Origin: Ziziphus jujuba
Lineage: Eukaryota > Streptophyta > Magnoliopsida > Rosales > Rhamnaceae
Assembly (NCBI RefSeq): GCF_031755915.1
Contig: NC_083390.1
Coordinates: 20,507,501-20,571,500, forward strand
DNA: 64,000 nt
Direction: 5' to 3'
The notes beneath the pieces are model-generated. The model was not told the origin of the DNA. It ran no database searches and saw only the letters and a program-made list of their open reading frames with translations. Below are positions 23,991-37,139 of the stretch, piece after piece (positions within the stretch are counted from its first letter, which is position 1; every line of letters starts with the position of its first letter). The position numbers and the translations under genes are program-made.

Positions 23991-25450
23991 ATAAATACTA
24001 ATATAATGAGAGAGAAGATATTATATAAACACTGCCCATATTCATGAGTAAGCATAGTCTACGGGAGAAAACGCTATAAAATAGGAATACACATGAGAAA
24101 TTATAAACGCATGGCAATAGACATGGTATAGAAAAGATATAGGATTACACCAAATGTGAGTACCAGTTATGAAAGCCAATAAGCACTAGGGAAACTTTTC
24201 ATTGAGACCATCACCAAAATTAGCATCTAACATCACAGTAAAAGGTCCTTGTAAGAGCTGACAACTTCTCATGGGAACTTCATAATATTAAGGCATTACA
24301 AATGCCTCATAAAGATGTAAGCTTGAGATTTAAGAAATTCATTTAGGCTTTTTCAGTTTTAAGTTACAGTCATTTTTATTATCTATTGCTTCTAGCTACT
24401 TTGCTCTGTTCTACCAAAGTTATTTCCAGCTCCATATATATTCTTCAATCCTGCCTAATCATGCTACTTCTTGTAATAAGATTTTCAATGCACTTTCTTA
24501 GTTTGGAAGAAAGCCTTATGCCTAATCATGAAATTAAATTTATCCTTCTTTGTCACAATTCTATCTAAGTTGGTCCAGCAATGATCAACTCACAAGCAAA
24601 ATTTACACGAACAAGAAGATACTTTAGAGTAATCCATTATGAACACAGATCAACACAAAATTTTGAAAATCATTTACTGTCAAATATCCTACTAAATAAG
24701 CCAGTTCAAAATTGATACTTGATCAGCAAATAAATATATAAATGAATTTGTCAAAATAATTTGCTAAGCTGCCTTTGAATATATAACAGAGGATCACAAA
24801 TGATTTCCCAAACTTTTTTTTTTTCCCAACTAAAACTATTGAAATTATATTCTATAAACATCATAATGGTGACAACATAAACGCTATATCTTCAACGCAA
24901 ATTCAAACAAGTGTGAAATTCTCTCTCAGGTGAGGCAGTGCTTTCTATTAATCTATAATGCAGCATTATTTTTGGAAACCATTTGAAACAACCATTCCCC
25001 TAAGCCAAAGCTCTAGTAACATTCCAAGGTTTATAAATCAAAAGCAGAGCAAACACACTTCACTATGATAGCATCCTTTTTTAAACACTGATAACACTAC
25101 AATGTCTGGAATTAATAATTTTTCTAATTACTAGCAAATCACCAACACAGAGCAAGCTGAGCAAGGCAGCAAGCATAAATTCAAGAAACAGAGTCACTTT
25201 TGTTCAAAAGCCAGAGGACCAAACTTTCAACAGAAATCAAGTACAACAATATAACTTTCAGCATCAAAACATATATCATAAAAACTTTTTCTAATAATAT
25301 CCTTACACGCTGAATCAAATTGCAGTAGCCCGTACTCCCACTAAAGTTTTTTTCTACATTTTCTAGGCCTTTACTCAAGTCAACAATGAGATTTTCTAGT
25401 CAACAACAAGAAAAACTAAAGAACCTTCTTTCAGAAAAGAGAAAAAAAAA

Positions 25451-25481
<31 letters not shown>

Positions 25482-25612
25482 GAAAAAAAGGAACAAAGTA
25501 CCTTTAAATATCAATACCTTAAAAGCTCTAGTTATAGAAGTTCTATTATTTCATCAAACTTCTTGGCAAGTATTCTTGATTGCAGCTCGGCTAATATAAC
25601 AGCAAGTTCACA
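23991..25612. other. Intergenic between GlcAT14 remnant and SMP pseudogene
   Basis: No gene. Matches 33263-34854. A long A-rich run at 25440-25500 produces a poly-Lys frame that is an artefact. Confidence 0.5.
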
Positions 25613-26092
25613 CTAGACAGGAGGCCTATTGTGTTCCCCATTCAAACTGGGTTGATGGTTGTCTATTCTGCGCTTTGTGTTTGGAGGACCTGAATAACAC
25701 CGTGTGTTAGCAATTCTTTAAGTGTATGATAAATGAACTCGGAAATGACCTTCACAAAGTAAGCAATACACAAGGCAAAAATGAATTGGAAATGACCTTC
25801 ACAAAGTAAGCAATACACAAAGCAAAAATGAACCAAAGGAGGAAGGAGGATGAGTATGAGCATATTCAAGCAGGCTAAAGATCCAGAAAATAGCTTAATT
25901 TTAGAAGTAATCCCAGCTTGATTCGGTTATGAGAATGAGGTAGTTGTAAATATGTTTTTGATGCAATATTGACACAGAAAATTAAAGAAACAAAACCATA
26001 GTTTTCTTAATGTGTTTCAAATGGGGAGGGACATTTTCCTTGATACATCAACCAATCAAAATGGATAAAATGGCGAAAAGTTCGTTCATCAT
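25613..26092 (-). pseudogene. SMP family pseudogene, copy 2
   Basis: From the ATG pair at 26092 it reads MMNELFAILSILIG, then hits a stop because 11 bases of the first helix are deleted. The HTTM-like loop carries the same extra base as the copies at 575 and 34855. Near 25735-25840 about 54 bases encoding the FALCIAYFVKVIS helix are tandemly duplicated. The original TAG stop is retained at 25613-25615. It belongs to a dead SMP subgroup linked to the GlcAT14 remnants. Confidence 0.8.
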
Positions 26093-26985
26093 CAACAAAT
26101 CTAAACATTGTTTATGATTCCCTGCATATATTTTTATTCCTTTTAAAGCAACAATTTTTATATACATCTTACATCTGAAGCAATATATTAGAATTACACA
26201 CTTAAAATCTAAAATGAAGTACCATCCAGTACTGGTGATTCTAACATATCATACAATTTAAAATAATTAAAAAGAATACAACCCTTTTAAGATATATACT
26301 CCACTAAACCAAAAGCCAAATACTCCCCAAGTCAAATTCAGATGCAGCCATATATGAAACAAAACCCCCCAAAAAAAAAAAGAATACCATCCCCCTCTAA
26401 CCAAACGTAAATTGCTTAATTAGTTTTAACAAGAAAAGTAAAAAAAAAAAAAAAAAAAAAACTAAACAGATAAACAAATAATTAAATAAACAAAAATGAA
26501 ATTACCAAATTTGCATACCCCTGCTGATATTCCAATAGTGCTAGCTCTGGAAACTAGATCAATCCAGTAGCGCACTGACCACTGATGAAGGATTCCTCGA
26601 AAAGTTAAGGATTAGTAATCCTTTTTAGAAATTGAATGGGTTCCCTCAGGTAAAATCATAACTATCCCACCCACTTTTCAAATTTATTAAAAAAAGAAAA
26701 AAGAGAAAGAAAAAGAAAAATCCCACTGGTAAGCATATTGATAGTGAAGATACTCAATATGAGACAAGGAAAAATTAAGACAACTAACGGATAATCATTC
26801 AGATGAAACCATAAGAATAACATATCTTTAGAAGACCAAACAGTAAAGATCACGAAGGTGGAAAAAATAAATAAATAAATAAAAGCCCCTAGCAAAGTCA
26901 CACCAAAAAATAAGGGGAAACCAATTTAAATGTCTCACATAAGTAGCAAATATAAGCAGCCAATACGTGTTTCATAGAGAAAAAC
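26093..26985. other. 3' flank of RER copy B
   Basis: Matches 16800-17489 and 55380-56177. It includes the unidentified exon-like block near 26520-26570 and A-runs. No gene is supported. Confidence 0.45.
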
Positions 26986-29073
26986 TTCAATGCTATGCTG
27001 AAAAACAGCCCCCCTCTAATGACATCAACGTGGTTGAACATTGCCCTGTCATATCCCCACCCAAGAGCTGATATCTCATGTTAGCATAAAGTCCTAGGAA
27101 AGCCACCATAACCAAGTGCATTAGTGCTTGTACTTGGTATTGACACAGCTAACCCGTCAAACAAGTTAACAACTGCAGAGAACAAATTTGTTTGGCCAAT
27201 TTAATTTATTATGGTAACTAAGCCGAATATTTCACCGAAAACAACAATCAAGGGCAACATGTTTTTTTTCAAATAACAACTCTTCTTAAACCCATAAATC
27301 TATTCCAAATTCATGACATTCCCCAAAGAATGTTATATTTGAAATATGTAAACATAACATATAAAAATTATACTTACAGCACAACCAAAAACTAATTCCT
27401 TTTTCATCCATCATAGAATAGTTCTTCAATAATTTTTTTCTTTAGTTCATAAACCAATGCTTCTCAAGCTTGCAGGGTAAATTCTTTGATATTTAAACTT
27501 TCAGAGAAGTCACAACGGTTTCTTCATTCTTATTGTTGAACTCTAATCAGTACTATTTAGTTTTACAAAAGAAACAGTTTAAGTAGGTTTTCTTTTGCTT
27601 CATACCTTCCCTCCTTCTTACTGGCTAGATAATTTGATAAAGAACCTTGCACTGCTCCAGCATTTAACCCAGCCATACACAACTCGGCAGCCTTATAGAA
27701 GAAAGAGTGTATTCTCTTTTGTAGATCCAATTCCCTCAGCGGATAGCTTCTTTGAAATATGTTGTTTGGGAGCTTCTGCAATGTATTTTGCAAATCAAAC
27801 CGGAACATGTTCCCAGATGAACGACAAGGAGCAAGCAACAAAACAATAATAGCATTGCATGCTGCAACAGTGAGCACATGAACAAGTGCCAGATCCCATT
27901 CCTGCTTTATCCTATAGTAAAGCAAAAATCAATCACTTCAGCATTTCAATGCAAAAACCAGACAATTTCAATCCTTGTCATAAAAGGAAGACATACCTAT
28001 CCTTCCTATTCTTAAACTCCAACCAAACTGAGCAACCAGTTGTAGTAGCCTGCTCTAAGAGAAGCTTATATAAAAAAAGATCTGCAAGCATCATGCACAA
28101 CAGAAAATTATTTGATATCATATTGTGAATCAAGAAACATGCCGTGGGATTAATTCAACGGAAACTCAAAATATTCAACATTCAGTAGTTAAAAAGTTAA
28201 AGGGAATAACTGAAAAATGGTAATCTTATAGCTTCAGAAAAGAAAAGAAAGGACATCTTCACATGTAATATTCTAGATTAGGGCCCTGTCAAAACATCTG
28301 CCAATTAATGCCCTCGACACTGCTTGAGGAAGTGAATGGGAAATAAACTAGTATGGTTGGCCTGGCATTGATTGCTACAAATTTTACCATTTCAGCGGAA
28401 CTCCCCAATCCCTGGAGGAAATATTCCACTTAAAATGTAGCTATAAGTATTCAACTGAAAGTTATAAGACAATATACCAATCATGATCTCTCAAAAATTA
28501 CCAAAACTATCACATTTGTGCAAACAATACCATAAATCGAATTAGACCGGTTGTGGAAAATGATTTTGGAATTAAAACAGTTATCCATATGAACAAACTC
28601 ATAGATATATCCTACTATCAAATAATTGGATTCCTTTCACACACAGTTTTCTTATTACCAATTCAGCTCAAAGTTCATTGATTTTCTACTCTCTGGACTA
28701 TGAAAATTAGATTTTAATTTTTACTCGGGTGGACTATATATGAATATTCTCATAGTTCTAAAGAATCTTACTTCGACTGAGACTCTAGTCAGGTCATGAA
28801 TTCTTCATTTTTCTTTCCCTCATACAAAATTCTTAGCAACAAACCCAGAACTAAAATTTCATAAATTTAGAAATTGAAAAATAATAAAAATAAAAAACAC
28901 TAACCTCAGGGCTGGAGTTGGATTTGTTTCTGCGACATATCGTGCTTACATTAGTCAAGCGTCACCGCACCAAAATCACCGTACTGGCCCCTCATAACAG
29001 GACCCGAACTCAAAAACGCAGGCGCACCACCAGAAGCCGATGGAGCTACAAAGCACCTTTTTAACAAGGCCAT
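26986..29073 (-). pseudogene. RETICULATA-RELATED 5/6-like (DUF3411) pseudogene, copy B
   Basis: Exons on the minus strand: 29073-28905 (MALLKRCFVAPSASGG), 28411-28298, 28092-27997, 27911-27606 and 27153-26986. Exon 4 is the best preserved: it reads without a break from DLALVHVLTVAACN through PNNIFQRSYPLREL and FFYKAAELCMAGL to LASKKEGR. Lesions: TAA at codon 41 (as in copy A), the exon 2 frameshift shared with A and C, GT to AT at the exon 2 donor, AG to AT at the exon 3 acceptor, two bases lost in exon 3, a lost acceptor AG at exon 5, and the shared G insertion in exon 5. No functional transcript is expected. Role as for copy A. Confidence 0.88.
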
Positions 29074-29142
29074 GGAAACAAACATAGATAACAATGAAAG
29101 ATCAACCTTTTTCCCTCTTTTTCTTTTTATTTCCATTTATTA

Positions 29143-29173
<31 letters not shown>

Positions 29174-30028
29174 TTTTTTTAACTTTCCTCACACTTTCCC
29201 AAAAACCAAACAGGATAGCCTAAGGCTCTGTTTATATGTTTTGTCAAAGGATTTACCGTCGTGTAACGGCGGCTCTACGACCACCTATCTGGCCATCGAA
29301 GAAATCGTGTGCTTCATCTTCCTCTATGCAAATCCCTAATTTCGAGTTTATTGGGATTACTCTTTGAGCTTTCAAACATGGCCGACGATCACTGTTTCTT
29401 CACAAGGGTCTCCGCCAGTGTGAGATTAAAATAAGGGAATTATTTTGAAATTACTCTATAATTTTACGCTGACGGTAAAATATTCCCGGGCAGCTTTGAA
29501 ATGTTGACAAATATTAACGAATTCTTTTACCAAAAAAATATATTAACGAATTCATTTAACAAAAAAATATCATATATATATATAGATATTAACGAATTCA
29601 TTTGTTTGCTGATACTTTGGATGGAACTCAATAATTTATTGAGTTATTTGACCAATTAACAAAAAAATATTATATATATAAATATTAATGAATTCATTTA
29701 TTTGCTGATACTTTGGAATTTGGATGGAACTCAACAATTTATTGAGTTATTTGGCCAATTAACAAAGTCAAAAATTTTACCAACCACATTTTAAATAGAT
29801 AACCAATTACACAAAAATAACATAATTTGAATTTTTCTTCTTATTTTTTCATTCAACTGCTCATCCAGCATAACAACTAGTTCATACGTTTATACGTCTA
29901 CATGGATAGAAGGCCTATTATGTTGGACAATGACATCCCCTATTCAACAACAAGAAAAAAAAAAAAACAAAAAACCTAGAAAAACTCTAGTACTGTTACA
30001 TTTGGTATCCAACTTCAACGAGTTCAGG
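29074..30028. other. Intergenic upstream of RER copy B
   Basis: Matches 19522-20289 but is longer. It contains (TTA)n near 29138-29160 and an AACGAATTC-containing sequence repeated three or four times at 29510-29760. No gene. Confidence 0.5.
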
Positions 30029-30484
30029 CTAGACAGGAGGCCTATTATTGTCTTCTCCATTGGAACCGGGATGATTATGGCCATACATTCCACTTCCCCA
30101 TGTCAGGATGACTTGAATAACTTCCTGAAGTGGCAATTGTTTTAGTAAATCAAATAATGATTTGTAAATTGCCTTCACAAAGCAAGCAATACACGAGGCC
30201 AAGGTAAACCATCCAAAAGGTGGAATGAGGATAAGTACGAGCATATTCAAAGCAAAACACCCAGAAAAGAGCTTAGTTTTAGATATAATTCCAGTATAAT
30301 TTGGATTTTGAGGTAATTCTTTATCTGCGATTGCTGCAACGACATGGACAAACAAAGAAACAAAAAATAATACCATACTGGTATAATGCGTATGAAATGG
30401 TGAGGCGTTCCTTCCTTCGTACATCAACTGTAGTAAACCAATCAAAGTGGCCATCAAAAACACAAAAATCTCGTTGGACATCAC
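30029..30484 (-). CDS. SMP small multi-pass membrane protein, copy B (intact)
   Basis: An intact intronless frame of 151 residues starting MMSNEIFVFLMATLIGLLQL. It shares with copy A the FHTHYTSM-type loop, the KTKLFSGCFALNML helix, the PPFGWF turn and the GHNHPGSNGEDNN tail ending PPV. It lacks two residues in the PQPQNPNY loop. Four hydrophobic segments are predicted by eye. The family is unknown. It lies just upstream of the dead RER copy B. A GTATATATAAG TATA-like site at about 30604-30614 lies about 120 bases upstream. Confidence 0.8.
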   Translation of the reverse strand: MMSNEIFVFLMATLIGLLQLMYEGRNASPFHTHYTSMVLFFVSLFVHVVAAIADKELPQNPNYTGIISKTKLFSGCFALNMLVLILIPPFGWFTLASCIACFVKAIYKSLFDLLKQLPLQEVIQVILTWGSGMYGHNHPGSNGEDNNRPPV

Positions 30485-30603
30485 AAGATATAGAAACTGG
30501 TATGGAAATGGAAAAATCAGAAATAAGAATAAGCAGATGCAGAACTCTTTTGTTAATGCAGTGGAAGTTGTTGCGCATGCAGAACAATTAGGGGATGCAG
30601 TGG

Positions 30604-30614
30604 CGTATATATAA
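30604..30614 (-). promoter_or_regulatory. Probable TATA box of SMP copy B
   Basis: GTATATATAAG on the plus strand, giving CTTATATATAC in gene sense. Placement matches the duplicated TATA units of copy A. Confidence 0.5.
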
Positions 30615-32998
30615 GTGAAAATAAGCTATTGACTTTTTCGCAATGCTTTCCTTAAACCAATGCTTTTCTTTTTTTCTTTTTCTTATTAAGATGGCTTAAG
30701 CTGATTATATCAAAATTCGAGTACAACAATAATCTGAGTTTATCTGAATAAAGACACTATTGCTGACATAATAACCTCTATACGAAATGCTGACATGCGG
30801 AAACATCAGGAAACAACAAAGATTTTTTGGTTTTAACCCTACGACATAGAAGGAATAGGAAAGGACCATATAAAGCTGTTTGCTATCATGGCTTAAGCTC
30901 TGATGTTTTATCATTCTTTTTTTCTTTTCAAACATTCTTTTTTTCTTTTTCTTATTAAGATGGCTAAAGCTGATGCTTACATGGATTACATTATCATGGC
31001 TTAATCAGATGTTTTATCATTCTTATTATTTTCTTTTTTTCTTATTAAGAATATATATAAGATTGCACTTTCCATGGAAAGTCATTGGATTCTTTTATGA
31101 TACTTGACATTATCTTTTAATTTTTCTACCCGTTTTATCTAATTTATTTGCGTCTTTCTTTGATTTCCTAAAACGCGTACAATTGTTAATTAACTGTTGA
31201 AGCTATTCCATACTCGATGTGGGACCAGTTGTTTAAATTCGGCTGCAAAACTCAGTAACATCTGCCCATGCATAAGTTTGTTCACAAATTTTTAAGAACT
31301 ACAAATCATGAAAAATTACATTTTCTAACAATTTATACTAGATTTCTTTTTTCCAGTCAAAAAGTAAATGACAAAAAGTGTTCAATCCCCGGGTTGTAAT
31401 GTTTAGGATGCGGCAAGGAAAGACCAACACACTTAACAATCACAATATGGCACGATTTACATAATTTTCTTTCTTTCTATTTAACTTCATATTGTTTTTT
31501 TTTTTTTTTTTTTGGTGAATATTTAACTTGATATTGTGTTGGACTATTTGACAACTCTGAAAAAGTAAAATCGCTTCTATGTTATAATTATTTTTAGAAG
31601 ATTTTTGTACAAAATTTTAAAAGTTATAAACTGAAATGTGATATGATAAATTATAATTTTTAAAAATAAAGGTGAAAAAAAATGCACCATACTTTTAAAA
31701 ATTTGTATTCATATAAAAATATATGATACTGTTTCTTTTATTTTCAAAATGAAACTACTATTAAGTCCAAAAATTAGTATTTAGATATACATTATAGTAA
31801 ATATGTTTGATTTAATATCCATTTGTTTTCTTTTCTTTTAAACCTTAAAATGGATTATGAAATTACATTTTTTTTTTTAATAACAAGTATCTATTATAAA
31901 TCGTAAAAAATAAAAAAATAAATAAAAAGAGAAAAGGTACGTATTATGAGCAGCCCCGTTAAGCGTGTGTAGCACTATACCCAACATTTTAAAGCCCAAA
32001 TCATTAAACATTACCCAACATAACAAAGCCCATCAAGGTTATCTCTGCAACACCTATTCGGCAATTTTTTTCTTTTATTTTATTTTGCAACTTTACTATT
32101 GAAAAGTGCTAAATTTCTTCATTGTTTTTTTTTTTTTTTTCCTTGGTTGAGTGCAACCCAAAAAAAAAAAAATTGTTCAGGTTACTAGAATAATATTTGC
32201 TTCTTTTATTTTTCCATGTTACTACCGATATTTACTGCTTTTTTAGTGTTTTATTATCTATGGTAATATATTTTAATGAAAAACATGAATGTTACAATGT
32301 TTCTATTTCTTGCGTTTATTATTTAGGGCTTCTCAATATACTAAGAAAAATTATCAACTGCAGTTTCATTTATTGTATTTCATTTATCCATTTAAAATTT
32401 ACTTATTTATATCATTTTCAATTGTTAATATACTGTTATTTGTCATATCATAATCATCTTCATTTCTTTTTTGTTAATTATTTTTATTTTGGAAATTTAC
32501 TGTAAAAATGTCAAGTAAACATGAAAATATATAAACAATTCATTGTGAACTTTTCCCTTGTGTATGTGCGAGCTTCATGAGAGTGAGAATCGTTGTCTAT
32601 TGGATGGGTACCAGGGAGGTATCAGAATTGAAAGAACGAACTTATCAAATATTCAACAACTATGGATTGTATAAATAATCCCAAAACACGTAGGAACTAC
32701 AGCAGCATGCATTTAAATGGACAAGACGAAGAGGAAGACAGTCTGTTGGATTCAAGGGCTGTTGGTGGCTCTGAAATGAATACTTGCCCTCGTCGCTGTA
32801 TCTATATATAGCCCAAAATTTCAAGTGAATTTACTTCCATTCCCTCTTCCAATCTGCCCTGTTATACACATTCGTTGAAGCACACGTGGTGAGAGCAACT
32901 CACAAAAATTACACTTTAAAAATGTGTATGAATTTATGGCAGTCTCGACGAGTCAGATGCGAAAACTGCACCTAGTCTTAGAAGTTCTAACTTGAAAG
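30615..32998. other. Intergenic between cassette B and second segment
   Basis: No gene. A unique part near 30650-31080 repeats a TTCTTTTTTTCTT-type block and a TGGCTTAAGCT-type block three times. 31180-32610 matches 21330-22700. Confidence 0.45.
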
Positions 32999-33262
32999 TC
33001 AAGCATCTTCATTTGCATCTTCATCAAAGAGGTTAGTAATAGACTCTTCAAACTTGTTTGCTTGAGGTCCAGCCTTCTTGATATTACATCACCTCCACTG
33101 TGAGCAAGGATCCATGAACCGGCCCTTCCCTTCAGAGCACCATGCACCTTTTATAGGTCAATTCTCTAGTGAACTGCAAAATAACAGAATGGAAATATCC
33201 TTCTTGAGACAATACTATGTTTATGAAATATATAAGCAGTCTTCGTCGTAGGAAGGTTATAA
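32999..33262 (-). pseudogene. GlcAT14-like remnant, copy 3
   Basis: Same structure as copy 2: a [14 protein letters not shown] piece joined by deletion to the C-terminal region. The end is better preserved (DPCSQW, KKAGPQANKFEESI, then NLFDEDANEDA and TGA at 32999-33001). The two upstream exons are missing. It lacks the solo LTR found next to copy 2, so that LTR inserted later. Confidence 0.8.
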
Positions 33263-34854
33263 ATACTTATATAATGAGAGAGAAGATATTATAAAGACAC
33301 TGCCCATATTCATGAGTAAGCATAATCTACAAGAGAAAGAGATCTAAAATAGGAAGACACATGAGAAATTATAAACGCATGGCAATAGACATGGTATAGA
33401 AAAGATATAAGATTACACCAAGTGCGAGTACCAGTTATGAAAGCGAATGAGCACTAGGGAAATTTTTTATTGATACAATCACCAAAATTAGTATCTAACA
33501 TCACTATAAAAGGTCCTTATAAAAAATGACAACTTCTTATGGGCATTTCATAATATAATGCATTGCAAGTGCCTTCTAAAGATGTAAGGTTGAGATTTAA
33601 GAAATTCATTTAGGCATTTTCAGTTTTCAGTTGTAGTAATTTTATTATCTATTGCTCCTAGCTACTTTGCTTTGTCCTACCAAAGCTATTTCAAGCTCCA
33701 TATATATTCCTGCAATCCTGCTTAACCATGCTACTTATTATAGTAAGATTTTTAATGCATTTTCTTAGTTTGGAAGAAAAATCTTATGCCTAATCATGAA
33801 ATTAAATTTATCCTTCTCTGTCACTATCCTATCTAGGTCCAGCAATGATTAACTCGCAAGAAAAATTTATACAACTGAGAAGACATTTTAGAATAATCCA
33901 TTATGAAGACAGATCATTACAAAATTTTGAATATCATTAACTGCCAAATATCCTACTAAATAAGCAAGTTCAAAAATGATACTTGATCAGCAAATAAATA
34001 TACTAATAAATTTGTAAAAATAATTTGCTATGCTGTCTTTGAATATATAATGGAGGATCACAAATGATCTCCCAAACATTTTTTTTTTCCCAAACTAAAA
34101 CTATTGAAATTATATTCTATAAACATCATAAAGGTGAAAATATAAATGCTATATGTCCAAGACAAATTCAAACAAGTGTGAAATTCTCTCTCAGGTGAGG
34201 CAGTATTTTCTATTAATCAATAACGCAGCGTTACTTTTGGAAACCATTTGAAACAAACATTCCCCTAAGCCAAAGCTCTAGTAACATTACAATGTTTATA
34301 AATCAAAAGCAGGGGAAACACACTTCATTATGATAGCATCCCTTTTTCAACACTGATGACACTCCAATGTATGGAATTAATAATTTTTCTAATTACTAGC
34401 AAATCACAATACAGAGCAAGCTAAGCAAGGAAGCAAGCATATATTCAGGAAAAGGAGTCACTTTTTTTCAAAAGCCAGTGGACCAACTTTAAACAGAAAT
34501 CAAGTACAATAATATAATTTTGGCCATCAAAATATATATCACAAAAACTTGTTTTATTAATATCCTTACACACTGAATCAAATTGCAGTAGCCCGTACTC
34601 CCAGTAAAGTTTCCACTAATTTTCTAGGCGTTTACTCAAGTCAACAATGACATTTTCTAATCAACAACAAGAAAAACTAAAACATCTTCTATCAGAAACA
34701 AAACAAAAAGGAGGGGGGGGGGGGTGTGGGAAGGGAACAAAATACCTTTAAATTTCAATACCTTAAAAACTCTAGTTATAGAATTCTATTATTTCATCAA
34801 ACTTCTTTCAAGTATTCTTGATTGTAGCTCGGCTAATATAACAGCAAGTTCACA
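33263..34854. other. Intergenic, matches 23991-25612
   Basis: No gene. A pure G run occurs at about 34711-34725. Confidence 0.5.
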
Positions 34855-35287
34855 CTAGACAGGAGGCCTATTGTGTTCTCCATTCAAACTGGGTTGATGG
34901 TTGTCCATTCGGCTACTTCGTGTTTGGAGGACCTGAATAACTCCGTGCGATAGCAGTTTTTATAAATGAACTGGGAAATGACCTTCACAAAGTAAGCAAT
35001 ACACGAGGCAAAAATGAACCACCCAAGAGGAAGAAGGAAGATGAGGATGAGCAAATTCAAGCAGGCAAAAGATCCAGAAAAGAGCTTAATTTTAGAAGTA
35101 ATCCTAGCTTGATTTGAGTTATGAGGATGAGGTAGCTGTAAGTATGTTTTTGATGCAATATTGACAAAGAAACAATACCATAGTTTTCATAATGTGTTTC
35201 AAATGGTGAGGGAAATTTTCCTTGATACGTCAATTGAAGTAAACCAATCAAAACGGATAAAATGGCAAAAAGCTCGTTTGTCGTCAT
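34855..35287 (-). pseudogene. SMP family pseudogene, copy 3
   Basis: Starts MTTNELFAILSVLIGLLQL at 35287, so the first helix is intact, and continues through GKFPSPFETHY. An extra base then gives ENYGIV instead of the TTMV-type reading. Further downstream the KIKLFSGSF helix, the LGWFIFASCIAYFVKVIS helix and the EHNRPPV end with TAG at 34855-34857 are readable in other frames. It is the most complete of the dead subgroup (575, 25613, 34855) and the best reference for their shared lesion. Confidence 0.8.
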
Positions 35288-35981
35288 CGAGATAGATAAA
35301 TAGTTCAATTGTTAGCTTGCAAATGGTGGCAACAAACCTTGCGTTTTATATAATTGACGGTATCAAATAGAGTTTCATTTTCGACATATTGAGCGGGTTT
35401 TGAAAACCATCCGATGTAGAGGTTCTCTGTAGAATTTGACATACAGGGCGGGCGATTTTCAAAACTATTCTGTTTTGGGAGGTCTTCACATAATTTATCT
35501 TCAACAAAACTATTACAGATAGAGGTTCTTCTCTTTTTTCACATAATTTATCTTCACCCAAATTGAACATCCTTAAGAAGTTATGAAAATATAGGTGGAT
35601 AAATTATAGTTTTCCAAACCATAAAGGTAAATATACCCAAAAAAAAAATACTATAAAATTTATCATTCTTTGAAAGTTTTTTATCCATGTAACAATGCAC
35701 ACATACTGTTCCTGTTTACTTACAAAATGAAATTGCCATGGAATCCAAAAATAAGGATTTAGATAAAGATACAATATGAAAATATGGAAAACATGTTTGA
35801 TCTATCATCCAATAATTTTAAAATAAGAAAAGAACATCTTAATAATACTAGAATTACTAATTGTATTTATTTAAATGTTTCTCAAAAAAAATTGCAATTA
35901 TTTAAATCAAATCTCAAGAAATGTGGTCCTATTTTAATTCATTTCCTTAATTAAAGTTTGACTTTAGTTATTTTAGAATTA
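35288..35981. other. Intergenic, matches 918-1571
   Basis: No gene. The frame at 35346-35570 is the counterpart of part of 765-1157 and is non-coding. Confidence 0.5.
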
Positions 35982-36508
35982 GTTATATTTTAATATTCTT
36001 AACTTTAAAAGTTATGCAATTTAGACTCTTAATTTTTTGATTCAGCAATTTAAGTCCTTAATTTTTTAATTTATTGCAATTACTTTTGACCGACACAACT
36101 TAATAGCAATATATTGATTTTAAACTATATCAAATTTTGAATTAAAATATATTAAAGTGTAAAATTTTAAAATTAATTATAAAAATACATTTTTAGTATT
36201 TTTTTTAAATAAAATCTAACACAGTTTAATATTAGTTTGTGACTTATACCAATTATTTTTAAAAACTAAAGGATTTCAAAATGCAAAATTTTATAAATAG
36301 ATTTAATATTTTGCAATCTAATATCTTCTAATTTAAATTTTAATATAGTTTAATAAGATGGCAATTAAACCAATTAGTCAAAAATCAAATAAAGTTCAAA
36401 TTATAATTGAAACATTAAGGATATAAATTAAGGTATAAATTGCTAAGTCAAAAATTTAAAAATTTAAATTGTAAAAACTGAAAATTAAAGATATTAAAGT
36501 GCAATTAA
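35982..36508. mobile_element. TIR foldback element, duplicate of 1572-2102
   Basis: Same inverted-repeat ends and same position relative to neighbours as the first copy. It was copied by segmental duplication and not by a new insertion. Confidence 0.6.
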
Positions 36509-37139
36509 CTTTTATTTTTATATGAAATGTTACTTATCATGAATAACTAATATGGCATCACAATATCACTTGTTACCTACAATTTGATAATGGAAGGTGG
36601 AAGGTGATGTTTGTAGCATAAGTCAATTAACTTAAAAAGTAGTATTTTTTAAATAAATAAAATCAAGTCGCACCAAGGATGGATGTTGAAGGAAGATTAG
36701 GGCAGTGTGGGATCGGTTGGTGAGTTATTTTTAGTTCAGCTTCTTACAGAAGGATATTCTCATTTATTATTATTATTATTATTATTTACATTTACAAAAG
36801 TACACTAATGCAAACCGTGTGAGATAAAAATACCTTTTACAACAGGAGAATTTTTATTATTATTATTATTATTCTTTTTTTTTTCTTTTTTTTTGTTTTG
36901 GTTGAAATTTTGACAAGAGTACTACAACTGCAACATGAGATTTGAGAATCTTTGGAACTTCGTATTTGTCTAAAAACAATAGAAACATTTTTTTTTTTTT
37001 TTTTAATTTTATAATCACAAAAACAATAGAAACATTATAATGCGGATTTTCTTGCCTCAGAAATGATAAATGGGCCGAATTAGACCACGTACACGCATAG
37101 CTGGGCTGATCCAAATGGAAGTTAGGTTTACAGAGTCCG
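36509..37139. other. Intergenic, matches 2103-2689
   Basis: No gene. (TTA)n and poly(T) tracts at about 36765-36785 and 36850-37005. Confidence 0.4.

Noticed and set aside
25386..25616. Lys-rich frame
   Set aside because: Poly(A) artefact downstream of an SMP pseudogene.
27595..28128. Plus-strand frames across RER exons
   Set aside because: Antisense shadows of the minus-strand exons.
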